Positions 49,591-61,338 of a stretch of DNA of 64,000 nt are shown here, piece after piece; the first letter of the stretch is position 1; the number at the start of each line of letters is the position of its first letter. Origin of the DNA: Pratylenchus scribneri (lineage: Eukaryota > Nematoda > Chromadorea > Rhabditida > Pratylenchidae); NCBI GenBank assembly GCA_030063045.1, contig JAQSEB010000046.1, forward strand, positions 1,302,001 to 1,366,000. Direction: 5' to 3'. Position numbers and translations under genes: made by a program. A model generated the notes under the pieces. It searched no databases, was not told the origin of the DNA, and saw only the letters and a program-made list of their open reading frames with translations.

Positions 49591-51449
49591 TCATTTTATT
49601 TTGAGCCAATCCTCCTCAATTGGGAACCATTCGGGTGGAAGTTGATCGAAAGTATTTATGAGCTGCTCTGCGGGCTGTACTTTGCGGATAAAAAATTTAG
49701 GTTTAGTCTTAAAATTGTATTATTTAATAAATTTTAAATGAATATAGTAACCTCCGGCATTAAATAGCCCATCCAAAAAGCGAATGAGGAAAGGGAGGCT
49801 GTATCAAGGAATAAATCGCAAAATTGTTTAGCCAAATGCATTTCTCCAATTCGACCCATTTTCATATCAGCAATAAAATATGTGGAATGTAGGGCCTAAA
49901 AAATATTGAAAGTTTTATGTTATTAATTTTGCACATTTTTATTGAATTTCAATGAATGCAATAATTTTTGATCTTCGCCAAAGAGCATTAATGAATAATT
50001 GCCAACTTTACCATTCTAAACAAAAAATTAAAAATATAATTAAAAAATCAATAACCGTAATACTTGGCAAATGTCCAATGATTCGATCAATTGCCGGCCC
50101 AACTTGTTCAGCCCTGGATTCTCCCATCCCCTTAAAATCACCATTCCGAGTGTGTACACAAATTTTATAGGCATTGTCCAATTTGAATTCCTTTGGAATT
50201 ACTGCCGCCACATTTTTCACAATTTCTTCTCCAAATTCGAATAATTCGATAATTTTTGGTCTAATATGATGAAAATATTTGCTATTTTCAAAACTTCCTC
50301 CGAATCCATTTATTTTCAATAATCGTTTTTCGTGTCCATAAAGTCTATAATTAATAATCAAATAAAAATTATTTACTATTTTTAAATACACTCTCGTATC
50401 CGCATAATCGCAACACATCTTATCGAATCCATTAATTGTTTCAATTACACTTTCATTTTGTTTTGGCTTCTTAAAATTAATAAAATTATTTAAAAATTAT
50501 TAAAAAATAAATTTTACAAGAAAATAAATTCTTCGATGAAAATTTGGGAATCCTTTGGCCAATTCCTCATCCATTTCATGCATTATTTTTTCATCTCCAT
50601 TATAAATTGGCGTTCGATTAACCAATTGGCCCATTGCATAGAGGGACGCAAAACGGTACAACTTTAGAATGAAAAAGAATAGATTTGACAGCAAAATGTT
50701 TCAATTTTTAATAGAAAATATTTACGGAAAATCTTCTCTTATTAGGAGCTCAACTCCTTCTAATAGAAGCGGCCCATTCTAATAGTAGCCCACAATGTAG
50801 AGCCCCCAAATTTATATGCCTAACTTCTAGTAGAAGCCCACCCTATAATATAAGCTCACCCTCATACATTTCATCTTTGAATTTTAATTCTATAAAGATT
50901 ATTTTGAATGATAAAAACACAAGTTTCGAGTCCAATGTTTTTAATTTTAAAAAATGTTTTCAAATTTGTAAAAACTTGTTTAAATTGTAAAAACATATTG
51001 CAAAATCATATTTTTTTCTTAAAAACATGTTCAGATTTATAGTAAATTTTATTGAAAATGTTTAGTTTTCATTAAATTTTCAATTCTAATATTGCTACAA
51101 AAATGTTAAAATAACTCGCCTGATTTCCAAGCCCACCACCCATAATATGTGAGTAAATGAATCGATCAAATTCCGGTTTAATTCGAACTTTCGGATCATA
51201 ATCCAGCCATTGGCTGAAATATTTATAATCTTTGTCTTCCTGGCAGAATATTTTTTTTTGTTAAATTCATTAAAAAATGAATTTTACCTGTTCAATTAAA
51301 TCACTGAATTGTTTAAATTGAGCATCTTGATGATTTGGTAAAATCATTAAAATTATAAAAAATACAATAATGATAAGTAGAATGGCAAATTTCTTGAAGT
51401 GGATTAATTTAGTGCTCAGGTGTTCATTAGATTCAAAATTTCGGAACAT
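49591..51449 (-). CDS. Alpha-1,2-fucosyltransferase-like protein (GT11), minus-strand paralogue
   Basis: Exons, high to low: 51449-51288, 51239-51120, 50661-50518, 50469-50390, 50344-50056, 50015-49935, 49895-49752, 49707-49591, in phase to 378 residues. The N-terminal anchor (~23-42) follows MFRNFESN, like the MFRN inside the plus copy. GLGNQ, YRFASLYAMGQLVNRTP, CVHTRNGDF (~232), SLMLFGEDQKLLHSL and the C-terminal DTASLSSFAFWMGYL are shared. The second intron starts with GCGAGT, a GC-AG intron, and is long (51119-50662) compared with 44 bases in the plus copy. It is tail to tail with the paralogue, the minisatellite between them. Confidence 0.88.
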
Positions 51450-51748
51450 TGAAAATTTTAAAGCGATAATCGAAGAATTTAAAAACTCTTTTTGGGAGCA
51501 AAATATTTTTTAACTTGTTGAGAAAAAATCGATGTATTTTTAATCCTCATTTTAATCGGTATATTGGGAAAAATGATTAAATATTCAAATCTTTGAAAGA
51601 ATAAAAAATTAGAAATTTTCTCTATTTTATTAAAAAACATTATTATTATATTTAATTTATCGAATAAAAAAGCAAAAAATAGCCCAAAAAATTTAAGCTA
51701 ATTTTCTGCTTTCTATAGCATTGTCTAAATTTGAAAAATGGCCAATTA
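51450..51748. other. 5' flank of the GT11 minus gene
   Basis: AT-rich. Nothing recognisable apart from the start of the foldback element that follows. Confidence 0.4.
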
Positions 51749-52009
51749 TAACGATTTAGTGATTTGTCCTAAACCTCCTAACCCTATACCCAATTGATAG
51801 ATCTTGTCAAGGCGCACCGAATGATATATATTTGGCGTGGGTTTAACCAATGTTAAAGTAGTTTTGGACCAAAAACCAAAAGATGGTTTAAACGGTTTAA
51901 TACTTTTAATTTTAGGCCAAAACAGAACTAATATATACCATTCGATGCGCCTTGATGAGATCTATGGGTTTAGGGTTTGTGGGGTCTAGGACAAACCACT
52001 AAACCGTTA
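51749..52009. mobile_element. MITE-like element with ~70-base inverted ends
   Basis: Left end TAACGATTTAGTGATTTGTC, right end the imperfect reverse complement (GACAAACCACTAAACCGTTA-like). Inside each arm is a version of the shared core (GATCTTGTCAAGGCGCACCGA on the left read in short pieces, GATGCGCCTTGATGAGATC on the right) with ATATA beside it. No coding capacity. Confidence 0.75.
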
Positions 52010-52020
52010 AAATCTATTAT

Positions 52021-52090
52021 TACTTTATTTGGCATTTTCAATATTCTATTTGGCATTTTCAATAATTTATTTGGCATTTTAAATATTTCC
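52021..52090 (+). repeat. Three copies of a ~23-bp repeat
   Basis: The word TTTATTTGGCATTTTCAAT or a close variant recurs three times directly after the MITE-like element. Confidence 0.6.
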
Positions 52091-52222
52091 CTTTATTAAA
52101 TAACATCAATTTTTTTCATATGTGTATATTTTTTTTAAATAAAAACAAAATATTTTGAAATATGTTGTTGATTGTGCATTGTTTATAATTTCCATAATAT
52201 TTGGAATATATTGCTAAAATAA

Positions 52223-55200
52223 TTATTTGTGACAACAATTAACAGTGCTAACAAAATTTCGTTCATCCGCTTCATTTAGTCGCCTGTATCTTAGTACTTC
52301 ATATTTTTTCCCGACAAGACCAATTCTTGGATGTTTGGAATCGGCATGGGGCAGAAAATTGATACCTTAAAAATAAAAAATCATTTATAGAGAACTTTAT
52401 AAAATCGTTAGCAAAAAATCAACATTGACCAAAATCCGAGAAGGGAAATCAAAAATTCGGCAAATGCTAAATTTATTCGCTAACATGATAATCGTCAGAT
52501 GTGAAAAAACCCATAATTTTGCGATCAATGTTTGCAATTAAATAAATTTTCTCCCAAATATCTCAATTTCCATTAATCGGCAATCCCGGAGAATTATGGT
52601 TTCTTTAAAAAATTTTTATTATATTCGGAACAAACTTTTCTAACAAGGATAATTAGTGCATAGAACACGAAATTGACATGTATTTTATCATATCTTATCA
52701 TCTTGGTAAGATTGACAACTTTTACCAAGAAAAACTCAGGGGGGGGGGGGGAATTTAGAATAATAAGGGCATAAAATATTTCAATCGGCGCAGTTCGGTG
52801 AGTTGAATCGTATAAGATAAAATTCAGTTTTGGCAAGTTATATGTCCATAAGATATATTCATTCATCTTGGTAAGGTATTTGGAAGTATAACTTGATCAG
52901 ATTATATTACTACCTTATAAAAAATGGTACCATTTGATTCTGCTCACCGAGCGCGTTGTTTGGAATAAAATATGTCTATACAAAAAAATTAGGAAAATTT
53001 CCCAAGCCCCCCTGAGATTTTCTTGGCAAAAGTTGTCATAATTTCACCAAGATTGTAAGATATGATAAAATACATGACAGATTCGTGTTCTACGCATCCG
53101 ATTTCCCCTAAAAATGTGGTTTAAGAATTTTTATAAAATTTTTTTGAGAAACCATAATTCTTCGGGATTGCCCATTAATCCTTATTTATGGAAAATTTTC
53201 AATTCCTTAATGAGCAAATTATTTTCACACCTTCATTGTATAATTTGTCATGTTCCGCGTTCACAGTCAAGATGGTCAAAATGCTCTGATCCTGCCGATT
53301 GCACATTCCAGCATCATTCAGTCGACTTTCATCACATTTCAAATCCACTCTAGTCCCAAAAGGTTCAATACATTGACGGGTTAAGGCGCACAATAAGGCC
53401 CTAAAATTTTGTTTTTTTTTTTTTAAATTTAATAATTATAATAAATGCAAAGGGTAATACTGTCGTACTAGCATACCTATCTCACATTTTTCCAAAAAAT
53501 ATTTTTTAATTTTATTTTCTGCTAAAGAGATGTATTTATTTAGTGGTTTTTGATGATCGAGAATCCGAATTTGACATTTTTTTTCATGAATTAAAATCCT
53601 TTAACCAGTAAAAGTGTACAAACCGGTTTTGAAAAAATTGAACTTTTGTATTTTGGGTGATATTATAAATCACTCAATGCGTCTTGATTAGCTTATCACG
53701 AATTTGTCATTTGTTTCTCTAAAAACACAAAACTTATCAGGTATGACTATTTAGATTAGAAGTTCAACTAAGCACTTTCAATTTGTATGGCTTTCTTTAA
53801 TTTTGGGTTTTAGAAAAAAAAAATGACAGATTCACAATCGGCAACAAGACGCGTCGAATGATGTATATGTTGCAGCCGATCTCGTTTTTTTAGCCGATCT
53901 CGATTTCGGCTAGCCGATCTCGTTTTTTTCTGAGAGAAATAGTGTAGTGGCAGACATTGTAGTTTGTGACCAATGGCCATATCTCAGTTCCTAGGCCACC
54001 TAGAGTTTTAATTCTTTTTCCTAGCCCTAACCCCTATCCCATAGCCCCTAAAACCCATGCTGACCCTAAACCTAGCCTAACCCCTACCCTAGTTAAACCG
54101 GTTTGAAAACCCGAAATTTCAATTGGCCATAACTTTGGTTCAAACTTGTCAAATCTTACTGAAATTGAAATCTTATAAAGAAAACCGACCCTGACGAATC
54201 GAATGAGCTATAGATCAAGTCTGTACGATAACTAGAACATGCCGAAAACGAGATCGGTTAAAAAACGAGATCGGCTGCAACATATATAATATGACCAAAT
54301 ATACCAGAGAGAGTTCAACGATACCGATTTGTGAACATATAACAGTTTAGAAAATTATTTTATTGGAAAAATAGTACTATATTCGGGGTTTTCGTCATCG
54401 AAAAGAAAACCACTAAATACATCTTTTAGCAGAAAATTTAAAAAAATTTTTTTTGGGAAAAGTGGGGTACTAACGACAGTATTACCAATGAAAAAATAAA
54501 AAATTAATTCGATAAATATTCATGTATAATAGCTTAATTACTAAATTTATTATTTGACAAATTTATGATTTTAAACGGCAAATATTTTCGAAATGTTTTT
54601 TTTTAATTTGGCGAATAGAAAATACAAAACGCCTAAGAAATAATTTATTTGCATATTATTAATAATAATTATATTTAATTTAAACTGACCATTTTAGCAA
54701 TTTCCTTGAGTATTCACTTTTATGGACAATAAAAATGTTCGACTCCCATTGTTTTTTCTCCCAATCAGCTGATAATGGATACCAATCTGGCGCAAACGGC
54801 AAAAAATTATACATTCCTGCAATTTTGATTTGATTAAAGAAAGAATAATGAATTATCAAAATAAACTTTTCGAGTTTTGGACAACCGCCCAACTCTTCGA
54901 ACCATCATTTAACGCTATAATCTAATTCAGAATTCGGCTCACATCCCAATTACTTTTCGAATTAATCCCCTTTACTCTTTTCAAATAATGAGCTCGTCAC
55001 AGAACATATTTATTACACAATTGTGGAATTTAGCAATTAATAACACAATTTATACTTACTAGGATTTGTTGCAAATCGCATTCCATGATAATTATCTAAA
55101 TGTTTAAAAGAATTTATTAAATCCTAATATTTTGGCAATTGATATTTGCCTCCAGGAATAATTAATTCTGAAACATTTCCTTTCTCGATTGCCATAAAAA

Positions 55201-57863
55201 TTGGCTCAAAAAGCATTGGTTCATGAAATATAATGGAAGTATCCAGCCATATCCATGTGTCAAATTCCGCAAAAGAATGCTAGAAAATAATAATAATAAA
55301 TTTCCCAAAAGTTTAATTAACCGCAAAAATGATAAATTTCCATGCAAAAATGTTCATCCTTTCACGAACATCCGGCAACAAATAGGACCAATTAAACATG
55401 CGAATTTCCAGGCCGCATACAGCATTCAATGGCTCTCTCTAAAGAGTAAAAAATTTATTTTTTAAATTATATGTTCCCGAATATTAATTTTACGAAAATT
55501 AGGGAAGCTGGGATAAAGTGGATACAAATATAATTTGTATCCGCTTTTTCTTGAGAAGGGAAAAAGTGCAGTGTCCCCCTTTGGGTAATCAGAAATAAGG
55601 TTAGTGGTCATTAGGAGTTACCTGACTGAGAGGATATCTTATCCGTACATGACCCCTAAAAATCCGAAGCCTAATTCAGATTATCCAAAGAGGAGAGCTT
55701 TCACTTTCCTTAGTTGACCGAAAAAGAGGATACAAAGTACATAAGTACCTAAAAATGATCTCCAACCGAATGTGTGATAAAACTAATGTGTGAATTTTGA
55801 TTAATTAATTACAAAATGATATAAAAAAAATTAATTTTAATATTTAAGCTAATATTTTGATAGAAAAATTTTTTGCTATTTTTTGAGTTCTGACACAATT
55901 GTGGGACTCTATACTTTTTCAATTTTAAGTTTCTGGTAATTCATGTCAATGAAGTGATACCCAAAAATTACCCAAAAATAAGCCCAAAATCATTTTCAGC
56001 ATCCAAAATTAATCATAACATGAGATTTTTCATAATTGTTGGTGAGGGTGGCTCATAGCCGAAAGTACCGATTTTTTCATTAAGAATCACAAAAAAGTAA
56101 TATTAATTTTGCTTAATTTTATGCTCATTAAAATGCTACTCTTAATTTATCAAGTAAATATCACTTAACAACAATAGAATATTTATTTTAATATATAAGA
56201 GCCGAATAATTTTAAATTACCAATGTTTTGTTCAGGCTGAATCCATCCATATCATAGACGATTATTTTTTGTTGGCATTTAAATGTTTTCTTCAAATTGA
56301 ATAAAAGTGTCTTCAAGTAGGCGTAATATTTGTAATTTGCAGCAGTGACAAAAAAGAAGCCGTCCTCTCCCGGTCTTTTCAACTAATATGATTTTGTTTT
56401 CGTAAATAAAAAATTTAATAAAAAAAATAATAAATACCGGAACACTTTTCTCAATGATATATTTATCGGAGAGTTTAAATTTATGAAGCAGCCAAAGGAA
56501 TGAGCAATTGAAGCGATGGCCCATTACAAAATTTGTGGACAAATTTGAATAGCGACGAATTCGTAGGCTATAACGCATCTAATTGAGAAAAGAAATGGAA
56601 AATTATTTAAACAAATGTGAATTTACCATTTCATCACCACAATAACCAATTTCCGCATCTACTCTAATATTAATTCTGTCTTGCAACTGAAAAAAATAAA
56701 TTTGAAGAAAAAACACCTCAAAAAAGCCGTTTTAAATGTTATGTTAAATTATTTAAGATGAATTGTCCAATATTTAGCTTGTTAAGATTAAGAGTTGAGA
56801 AGACATTTACGGAAGCGACAATTGCAGACGAAACGGTCGGATGCGATGATGGTAAAGGTTCGGTGGCATTGTTTATAATAGCATTTATTAGGTATATAAA
56901 ATTGGTTACAAAATGATAGCAAAAGCATTAGCAAATGTTGAAATATTCAACAGTTACGACCAAAAAAACGGAAAGAAACACAATTTTAATTAAACCAATG
57001 GTTTTTTTTGGCTATAACTTATTGAATATCCAACATTTGAACAATGCTTTTGATATTATTTTGTAGCAAATTTTATGTCTAATTAAACGCTATAAACATT
57101 GTCATCTCAACTTTAGCCACCAACTTTGCTATAAATCTTTTCGTCCGCAAATGCAGCCTTAATCAACTTGTCGCGATCCAATAATTTGTTGAAGCCAACT
57201 TGTCACCGATAAAAATAACTTGCCAATGATGCTTATAAACCAATTTAGATGATTTTATTATAAAGTTAAAAAAAAAAACTCTTGGCTATCAAATTGATAT
57301 TAATTGTATATCTTTGGATAGCCAAAAGTTCGCTCTTTAATTTAGTAATAAAAATATTTCAATTGATTTAAGTATTCGAATTATTTTTTTACTCGGTTAC
57401 AATTTGACCGTTACAAGTTGTTGTCACATCACTACTCGGACGTTGACAATTTGGACTGTTTTCTTTAGATATTATTATTAAAAAGAATCATTATTATTAA
57501 CTTTCTATACAAAAAAAAATCCGAGAAAAGTGAGGAAAATCCTACTTCTATTTATTTGAATTGAACTCTTATATTATAATAAAATATTTTAACCAATTTG
57601 TCTCCACGAAATTCCGAATTATGTGCAGATTTTCTATAAAATTATGAGGAAAATTATTAATAATTAGAAAAAAATTTTGTAACCAACAATTGATTGTATT
57701 CGAAATGTAAAGGATTTTCATCAATTGCTAAGTTTCTGACACATTCCAATGGAAAATGTGAATAAATAAGGAAAATAAATAAAATGGCACAAATCAACAC
57801 GATGAAGACAAATTTATTGGTAAATGGACGCGATGTTTTATTGGATTTGTCAAAATTAAGCAT
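52223..57863 (-). CDS. DUF1647-like type II membrane protein, minus-strand paralogue
   Basis: Exons, high to low: 57863-57684, 56686-56627, 56578-56438, 56382-56221, 55438-55322, 55279-55150, 55095-55060, 54816-54690, 53400-53231, 52365-52223, in phase to 421 residues. The anchor is near residues 17-35. I recognise the nematode DUF1647 pattern: EIGYCGDE, FFFVTAANYKYYAYLKTLL, QKIIVYDMDG, FNWSYLLPDV, DTWIWLDTSI, NYHGMRFATNP, ALLCALTRQCIEPFG, QDQSILTILTVN and HADSKHPRIGLVGKKYEVLRYRR. The mix of a short anchor, a KIIVYD strand and a WLDTS motif resembles GT-A glycosyltransferases, so a sugar-transfer role is a fair guess (inference). The intron after 55150 starts with GC. Four introns carry foldback elements, which stretch the gene to 5.6 kb. 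Confidence 0.85.
52572..53179. mobile_element. Foldback element in the last intron of the DUF1647-like gene
   Basis: The left arm starts ATTAATCGGCAATCCCGGAG and reaches a poly-G run (52739-52752). The right arm runs from CCCCCCTGAGA to GGGATTGCCCATTAAT. Each arm is ~175-200 bases with blocks such as TGTATTTTATCATATCTTA conserved in inverse order. No transposase frame. Confidence 0.8.
53453..54486. mobile_element. Nested ~1.03-kb foldback element in a DUF1647-like intron
   Basis: The outer ends are GGTAATACTGTCGT and its reverse complement, with arms of ~130 bases (TTCTGCTAAAAGATGTATTTAG-like blocks, GATGACGAAAA, CCGAATA). Inside sits a smaller inverted pair at about 53660 and 53865 carrying the ACGCGTCGAATGAT core. 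A third pair of GCCGATCTCG / CGAGATCGGC repeats lies at 53870-53930 and 54247-54280. At least three inverted layers are therefore stacked. Confidence 0.75.
55516..55745. mobile_element. Short foldback in a DUF1647-like intron
   Basis: TTTGTATCCGCTTTTTCTTGA on the left (in pieces) faces GAAAAAGAGGATACAAAG on the right, with GGGTAATCAGA / TTCAGATTATCC inside. It lies in the intron between exons 56382-56221 and 55438-55322. Confidence 0.55.
56812..57168. mobile_element. Foldback in the first intron of the DUF1647-like gene
   Basis: Arms of ~150 bases: GCAGACGAAACGG, GTGGCATTGTTTATA, AAAGCATTAGCAAATGTTG on the left, and their imperfect reverse complements on the right (56995-57168). Confidence 0.65.
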
Positions 57864-58060
57864 TTTTAATTGAAAATTTTGTGATTTTTTTTTCCTAAAA
57901 TTCGATAAAAAATTATATTTAAAATTTTGAATTATTTCAGAAATTTTACGGATTCACCTTAATGTGAATAATTTTTATATAGGGGCGATAATCGTCAGAA
58001 TATTTGAATTATTGAATTAATGCAAATCGGAGAGCAGAGTTGTGTTTATGTATACTGAAC
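57864..58060. other. 5' flank of the DUF1647-like minus gene
   Basis: This short upstream region is cut off from the rest of the 3.5-kb intergenic region by the hAT-like insertion that begins at 58061. Confidence 0.5.
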
Positions 58061-59226
58061 TAGGGTTGCGCCCCCGAAGGTCGGGGGTGAGTTGGACGGG
58101 GACGGGGGTGATCGGGGATGGCACCTTCGGGGACGGGGACGGGGGTGACCTTGACGGGGACCCCCGCGGGGATCCCCGCGGGGGTACGGGGGTGATCTAA
58201 ATTTTTTAAAAGGCCTTATTTTTCAGACAAAAAATTTTCTGAAGAAAAATTTACTAAAATTTCAATAAATTATAAGCGTAAATATATTTTACATCGTCAT
58301 TTATTCCAATTTCCTATCTAATTTCTTCCGCAATAAAACCAGATTTTGTTGGTTCCAATTGAAAATCATCCAAATTTGCTTTTACAACTAAAATTTGACG
58401 GAAGTTTCTTGGAAAACTTTTAAATAAAATCAACTATATGGCGAGATATGATGAAGTCAGATTCTTGTTTCCTAAATTAGCTATAGGAAGTGATTTTCGT
58501 AAATCTTTGATTGGGAATTGCATACTTAATAATAGAAAAGTTTAGGTTGAGATCATTTCTATCTCGGATATTTCCGTATCAGCAATTTTGACGAACCATA
58601 GTTCATCAATCATCATCCAAATAACCAATCAGAATGTTTAAAGTGCATCTTATAGCCCAATTATTAGCTATCTATTGATATATCGTTCATAAAAACTGTA
58701 ATGTTTTGGCTAAGTTATGGCCATAAATACAAAAATAAAGGCGGATTTTCAAAGTTTTTGGACAAAAATTGGACAAAACTTACATATTTAGATAATCAAC
58801 ATACCAATGGATAGCCAATATTAGGGCTATTAAACTTACTTTAGATCTTTTAAATTGTTTAATTGGGTGGCGAGCTGCAACTCGTCAAATTCGCTGACTG
58901 AGATGGAAGTGGCGAGACGGAAATGTCCCTCGCCGAAAAAGTTTCAATAGCCTTGCAGCGAAAAATATTAGCCAGATAAAGCCGCGCAGCGAAAAATTTT
59001 TACCGCCCTACAGAAATCTGCACAAAATTTCTTTATCTTATCCCATTTTCCTTGAAAAATCCAATAATATGGGGTGCATGTTCACCCCCGTACCCCCGCG
59101 GGGGTGAGCTTTCGGGGACGGGGATTTACGGGGATGGACCTTCGGGGACGGGGACGGGGGTGAGGCCCAAAATCCTCGGGGATCCCCGTCGGGGGTGGCC
59201 CCCGCGGGGCCGGGGGCGCAACCCTA
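58061..59226. mobile_element. hAT-like non-autonomous element, 1166 bp, with 8-bp target duplication
   Basis: Inverted ends TAGGGTTGCGCCCCCG and CGGGGGCGCAACCCTA are perfect over 16 bases. The 8-base direct repeat TACTGAAC flanks the element (58053-58060 and 59227-59234). An 8-bp duplication with TAGGG-type ends fits the hAT superfamily. About 140 bases at each end are extremely GC-rich (repeated GGGGACGGGG and CCCCCGCGGGG), while the middle is AT-rich. It is too short for a transposase. Confidence 0.88.
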
Positions 59227-59234
59227 TACTGAAC

Positions 59235-60819
59235 AATGAACATCGGCATTTCACATTCGAAATGGGGATTTTATATAGTGATGGGAAAGAATACAATTAT
59301 TTAAAAGGCCCAACAAATTTGACTGGTAATGGTAGTTGCTAGAATAATTGTAATTTTGTCCATCAGTTTGGTTTTGATTTTTGGAGGCAAATTATTCTTT
59401 ATTTATTATTTTATTAATTTTTCCGGCTTTCAAATTGACAATTTTTTGAATATATTCTATCAAATTTGAGGAAAACTTACCAACCATCTTTGAATTATTC
59501 TAAAATTAGCCACAGCATAGACAAATATCACAATTTATAAACATAATTTAAACGATATTAATATTATTATGGAAATAAAAATACAATAAAGAAATCACAT
59601 CCCTTATTATGGCAAAAGAAAATAATAAAAAAATAAATAAATAATTAAGTCAAAATGCTAATCATTTTATTTTGCAAATCTTTCTCACAATTTCTTGTTC
59701 AAAAATTCACTGCCAATTTAATTAAAAATTTCCAAAATTGAAGTTAATATTTTTAATTATTTATTTCTAATATTTGTCGTCATTGAACAATTTTACATTT
59801 ATAGTTTTCATTTTTATTGTAATGTAAAATATATAATTCCTAAAAATAAAAAAAAGTATAAATCAAAATGGTACCTGAAAAAAGTATTTCTTATTTTAAT
59901 TTGTTGAAAATTTTGGTTAATTTATAGTCTAAATTTTATGTTAAAATGTAGGAAAGGACGAAGAAAAATTGCTTTTTCCACAAAATGTACCATAAATTTA
60001 TTATGCTACACCAGAATTCATATTTTTATTTTGATTACCTATATTTGATGCTTTCGAATGCGCTAATTTATTATAATGGCTAATTTAAACAATTCCAAAT
60101 CCTTCAAAATTTAATTCTCTAATAAGCCCCAAGGGGCGAAGAAGATAGCAACAGTCACACTTCCTAGCTCAAACGCCCGATAGGGCGTTCTTCTGATGAG
60201 CTAGTTATAATTATTATTGAGAAAATGGCTGGCATTTCCTATAATCAGAAAACTTTCTTATATAATTTGAAAAAAATTGGTTACCAATTATGAATATGCA
60301 AAGAAAATGAATTTTCTATAGGAAATGGCTAGAATGTTGCAAAAAAATATTCAAATGAATTAATTACTTCAAAATAAATCAGAAAATGTCAGCCAAAACC
60401 CAAAATCCCGCATCCCATGTCCATTGTTCCTCTCACCCCGATCCATGCTTACCGAATTGCCAATTGGCAAGGGGCTCAAAACCGCCAATCAATCCCCATA
60501 TAAGGGGAATTCATGGTTAAAGTGACGATGATGAATAACGATCGAAGGAAAAGGACCAAAAATAAGGAAAAATGGGAAAGGACACCTCACCCCCCCCCCC
60601 AACCCCTTTCCCAGCTTTTGGGAAAACAAAAATTGATCGTCGATAGTTTCAACATTCACCCATAGAATTAAATATTTCTCATTGATTTTTCTTTAAAATA
60701 AAATTACTATAGTTAAAATTAATTTTTAACACCATTATTTCATGTAATTGGGAAAATAGAAAATTTTAAAAATTATAAAATTTAAGGAAAATATTTTTTA
60801 CCGAGAAAATAATTTTTGC
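59235..60819. other. Intergenic region between divergent DUF1647-like genes
   Basis: No gene supported. It holds a small hairpin AACGCCC/GGGCGTT at 60172-60189 within a CTAGCTC/GAGCTAG frame, and a 10-base poly-C tract near 60591. Confidence 0.5.
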
Positions 60820-61122
60820 AGACAAAACAGTTTTTTTTAATAAATCATAAACCAGTTTTAAACACTAAAAACCTTATGTCAATTTGTAGATCTCATCGAG
60901 ATTCGAGACGCATCGAATCGTATACAAAATTGTAGGTTTTGCCCTAAAAGTAAAGAGTTAAAATTAAAAATATGGTTTAAACTTTTTAATTTTAACTTTT
61001 TGCCAAATCAGACATTTTATATACCATTCGATGCGTCTCGATGAGATCTACAAATTGATAGAAAGTTTGTAGGTTCTAAAAGCGGTTACTGATTTATAAG
61101 AAGTTAAAAATTGTTTTGTCTG
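60820..61122. mobile_element. MITE-like element upstream of the plus DUF1647-like gene
   Basis: The ends are AGACAAAACAGTTTTT and its imperfect reverse complement. Each arm contains GTAGATCTCATCGAGA, a GACGCATCGAAT core and an AT-rich flank. Both arms are ~110-120 bases. The same core recurs in the elements at 6500, 51749 and 62404. Confidence 0.75.
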
Positions 61123-61338
61123 TAACCAAATTTAAACAATACTTTTTACATTAAACAGAATTTACATAATTGTTTACATTTTCTTAATTTGAAAATGGAA
61201 ATGGGCTCCCCCTATTTATGGTCACAATAGGCTCAATTTATTCTAAAATCCATATTTACAATTCGTTTAAATAATATAAAAATATACAATATTTCCATAA
61301 AAAAAATAATATTTCATTTGCTCCAATTAGATAATTTA

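Noticed and set aside
59052..59342. Open frame inside the GC-rich element as a transposase
   Set aside because: Gly/Pro-rich reading of the GC-rich arm, and it crosses the element's end.
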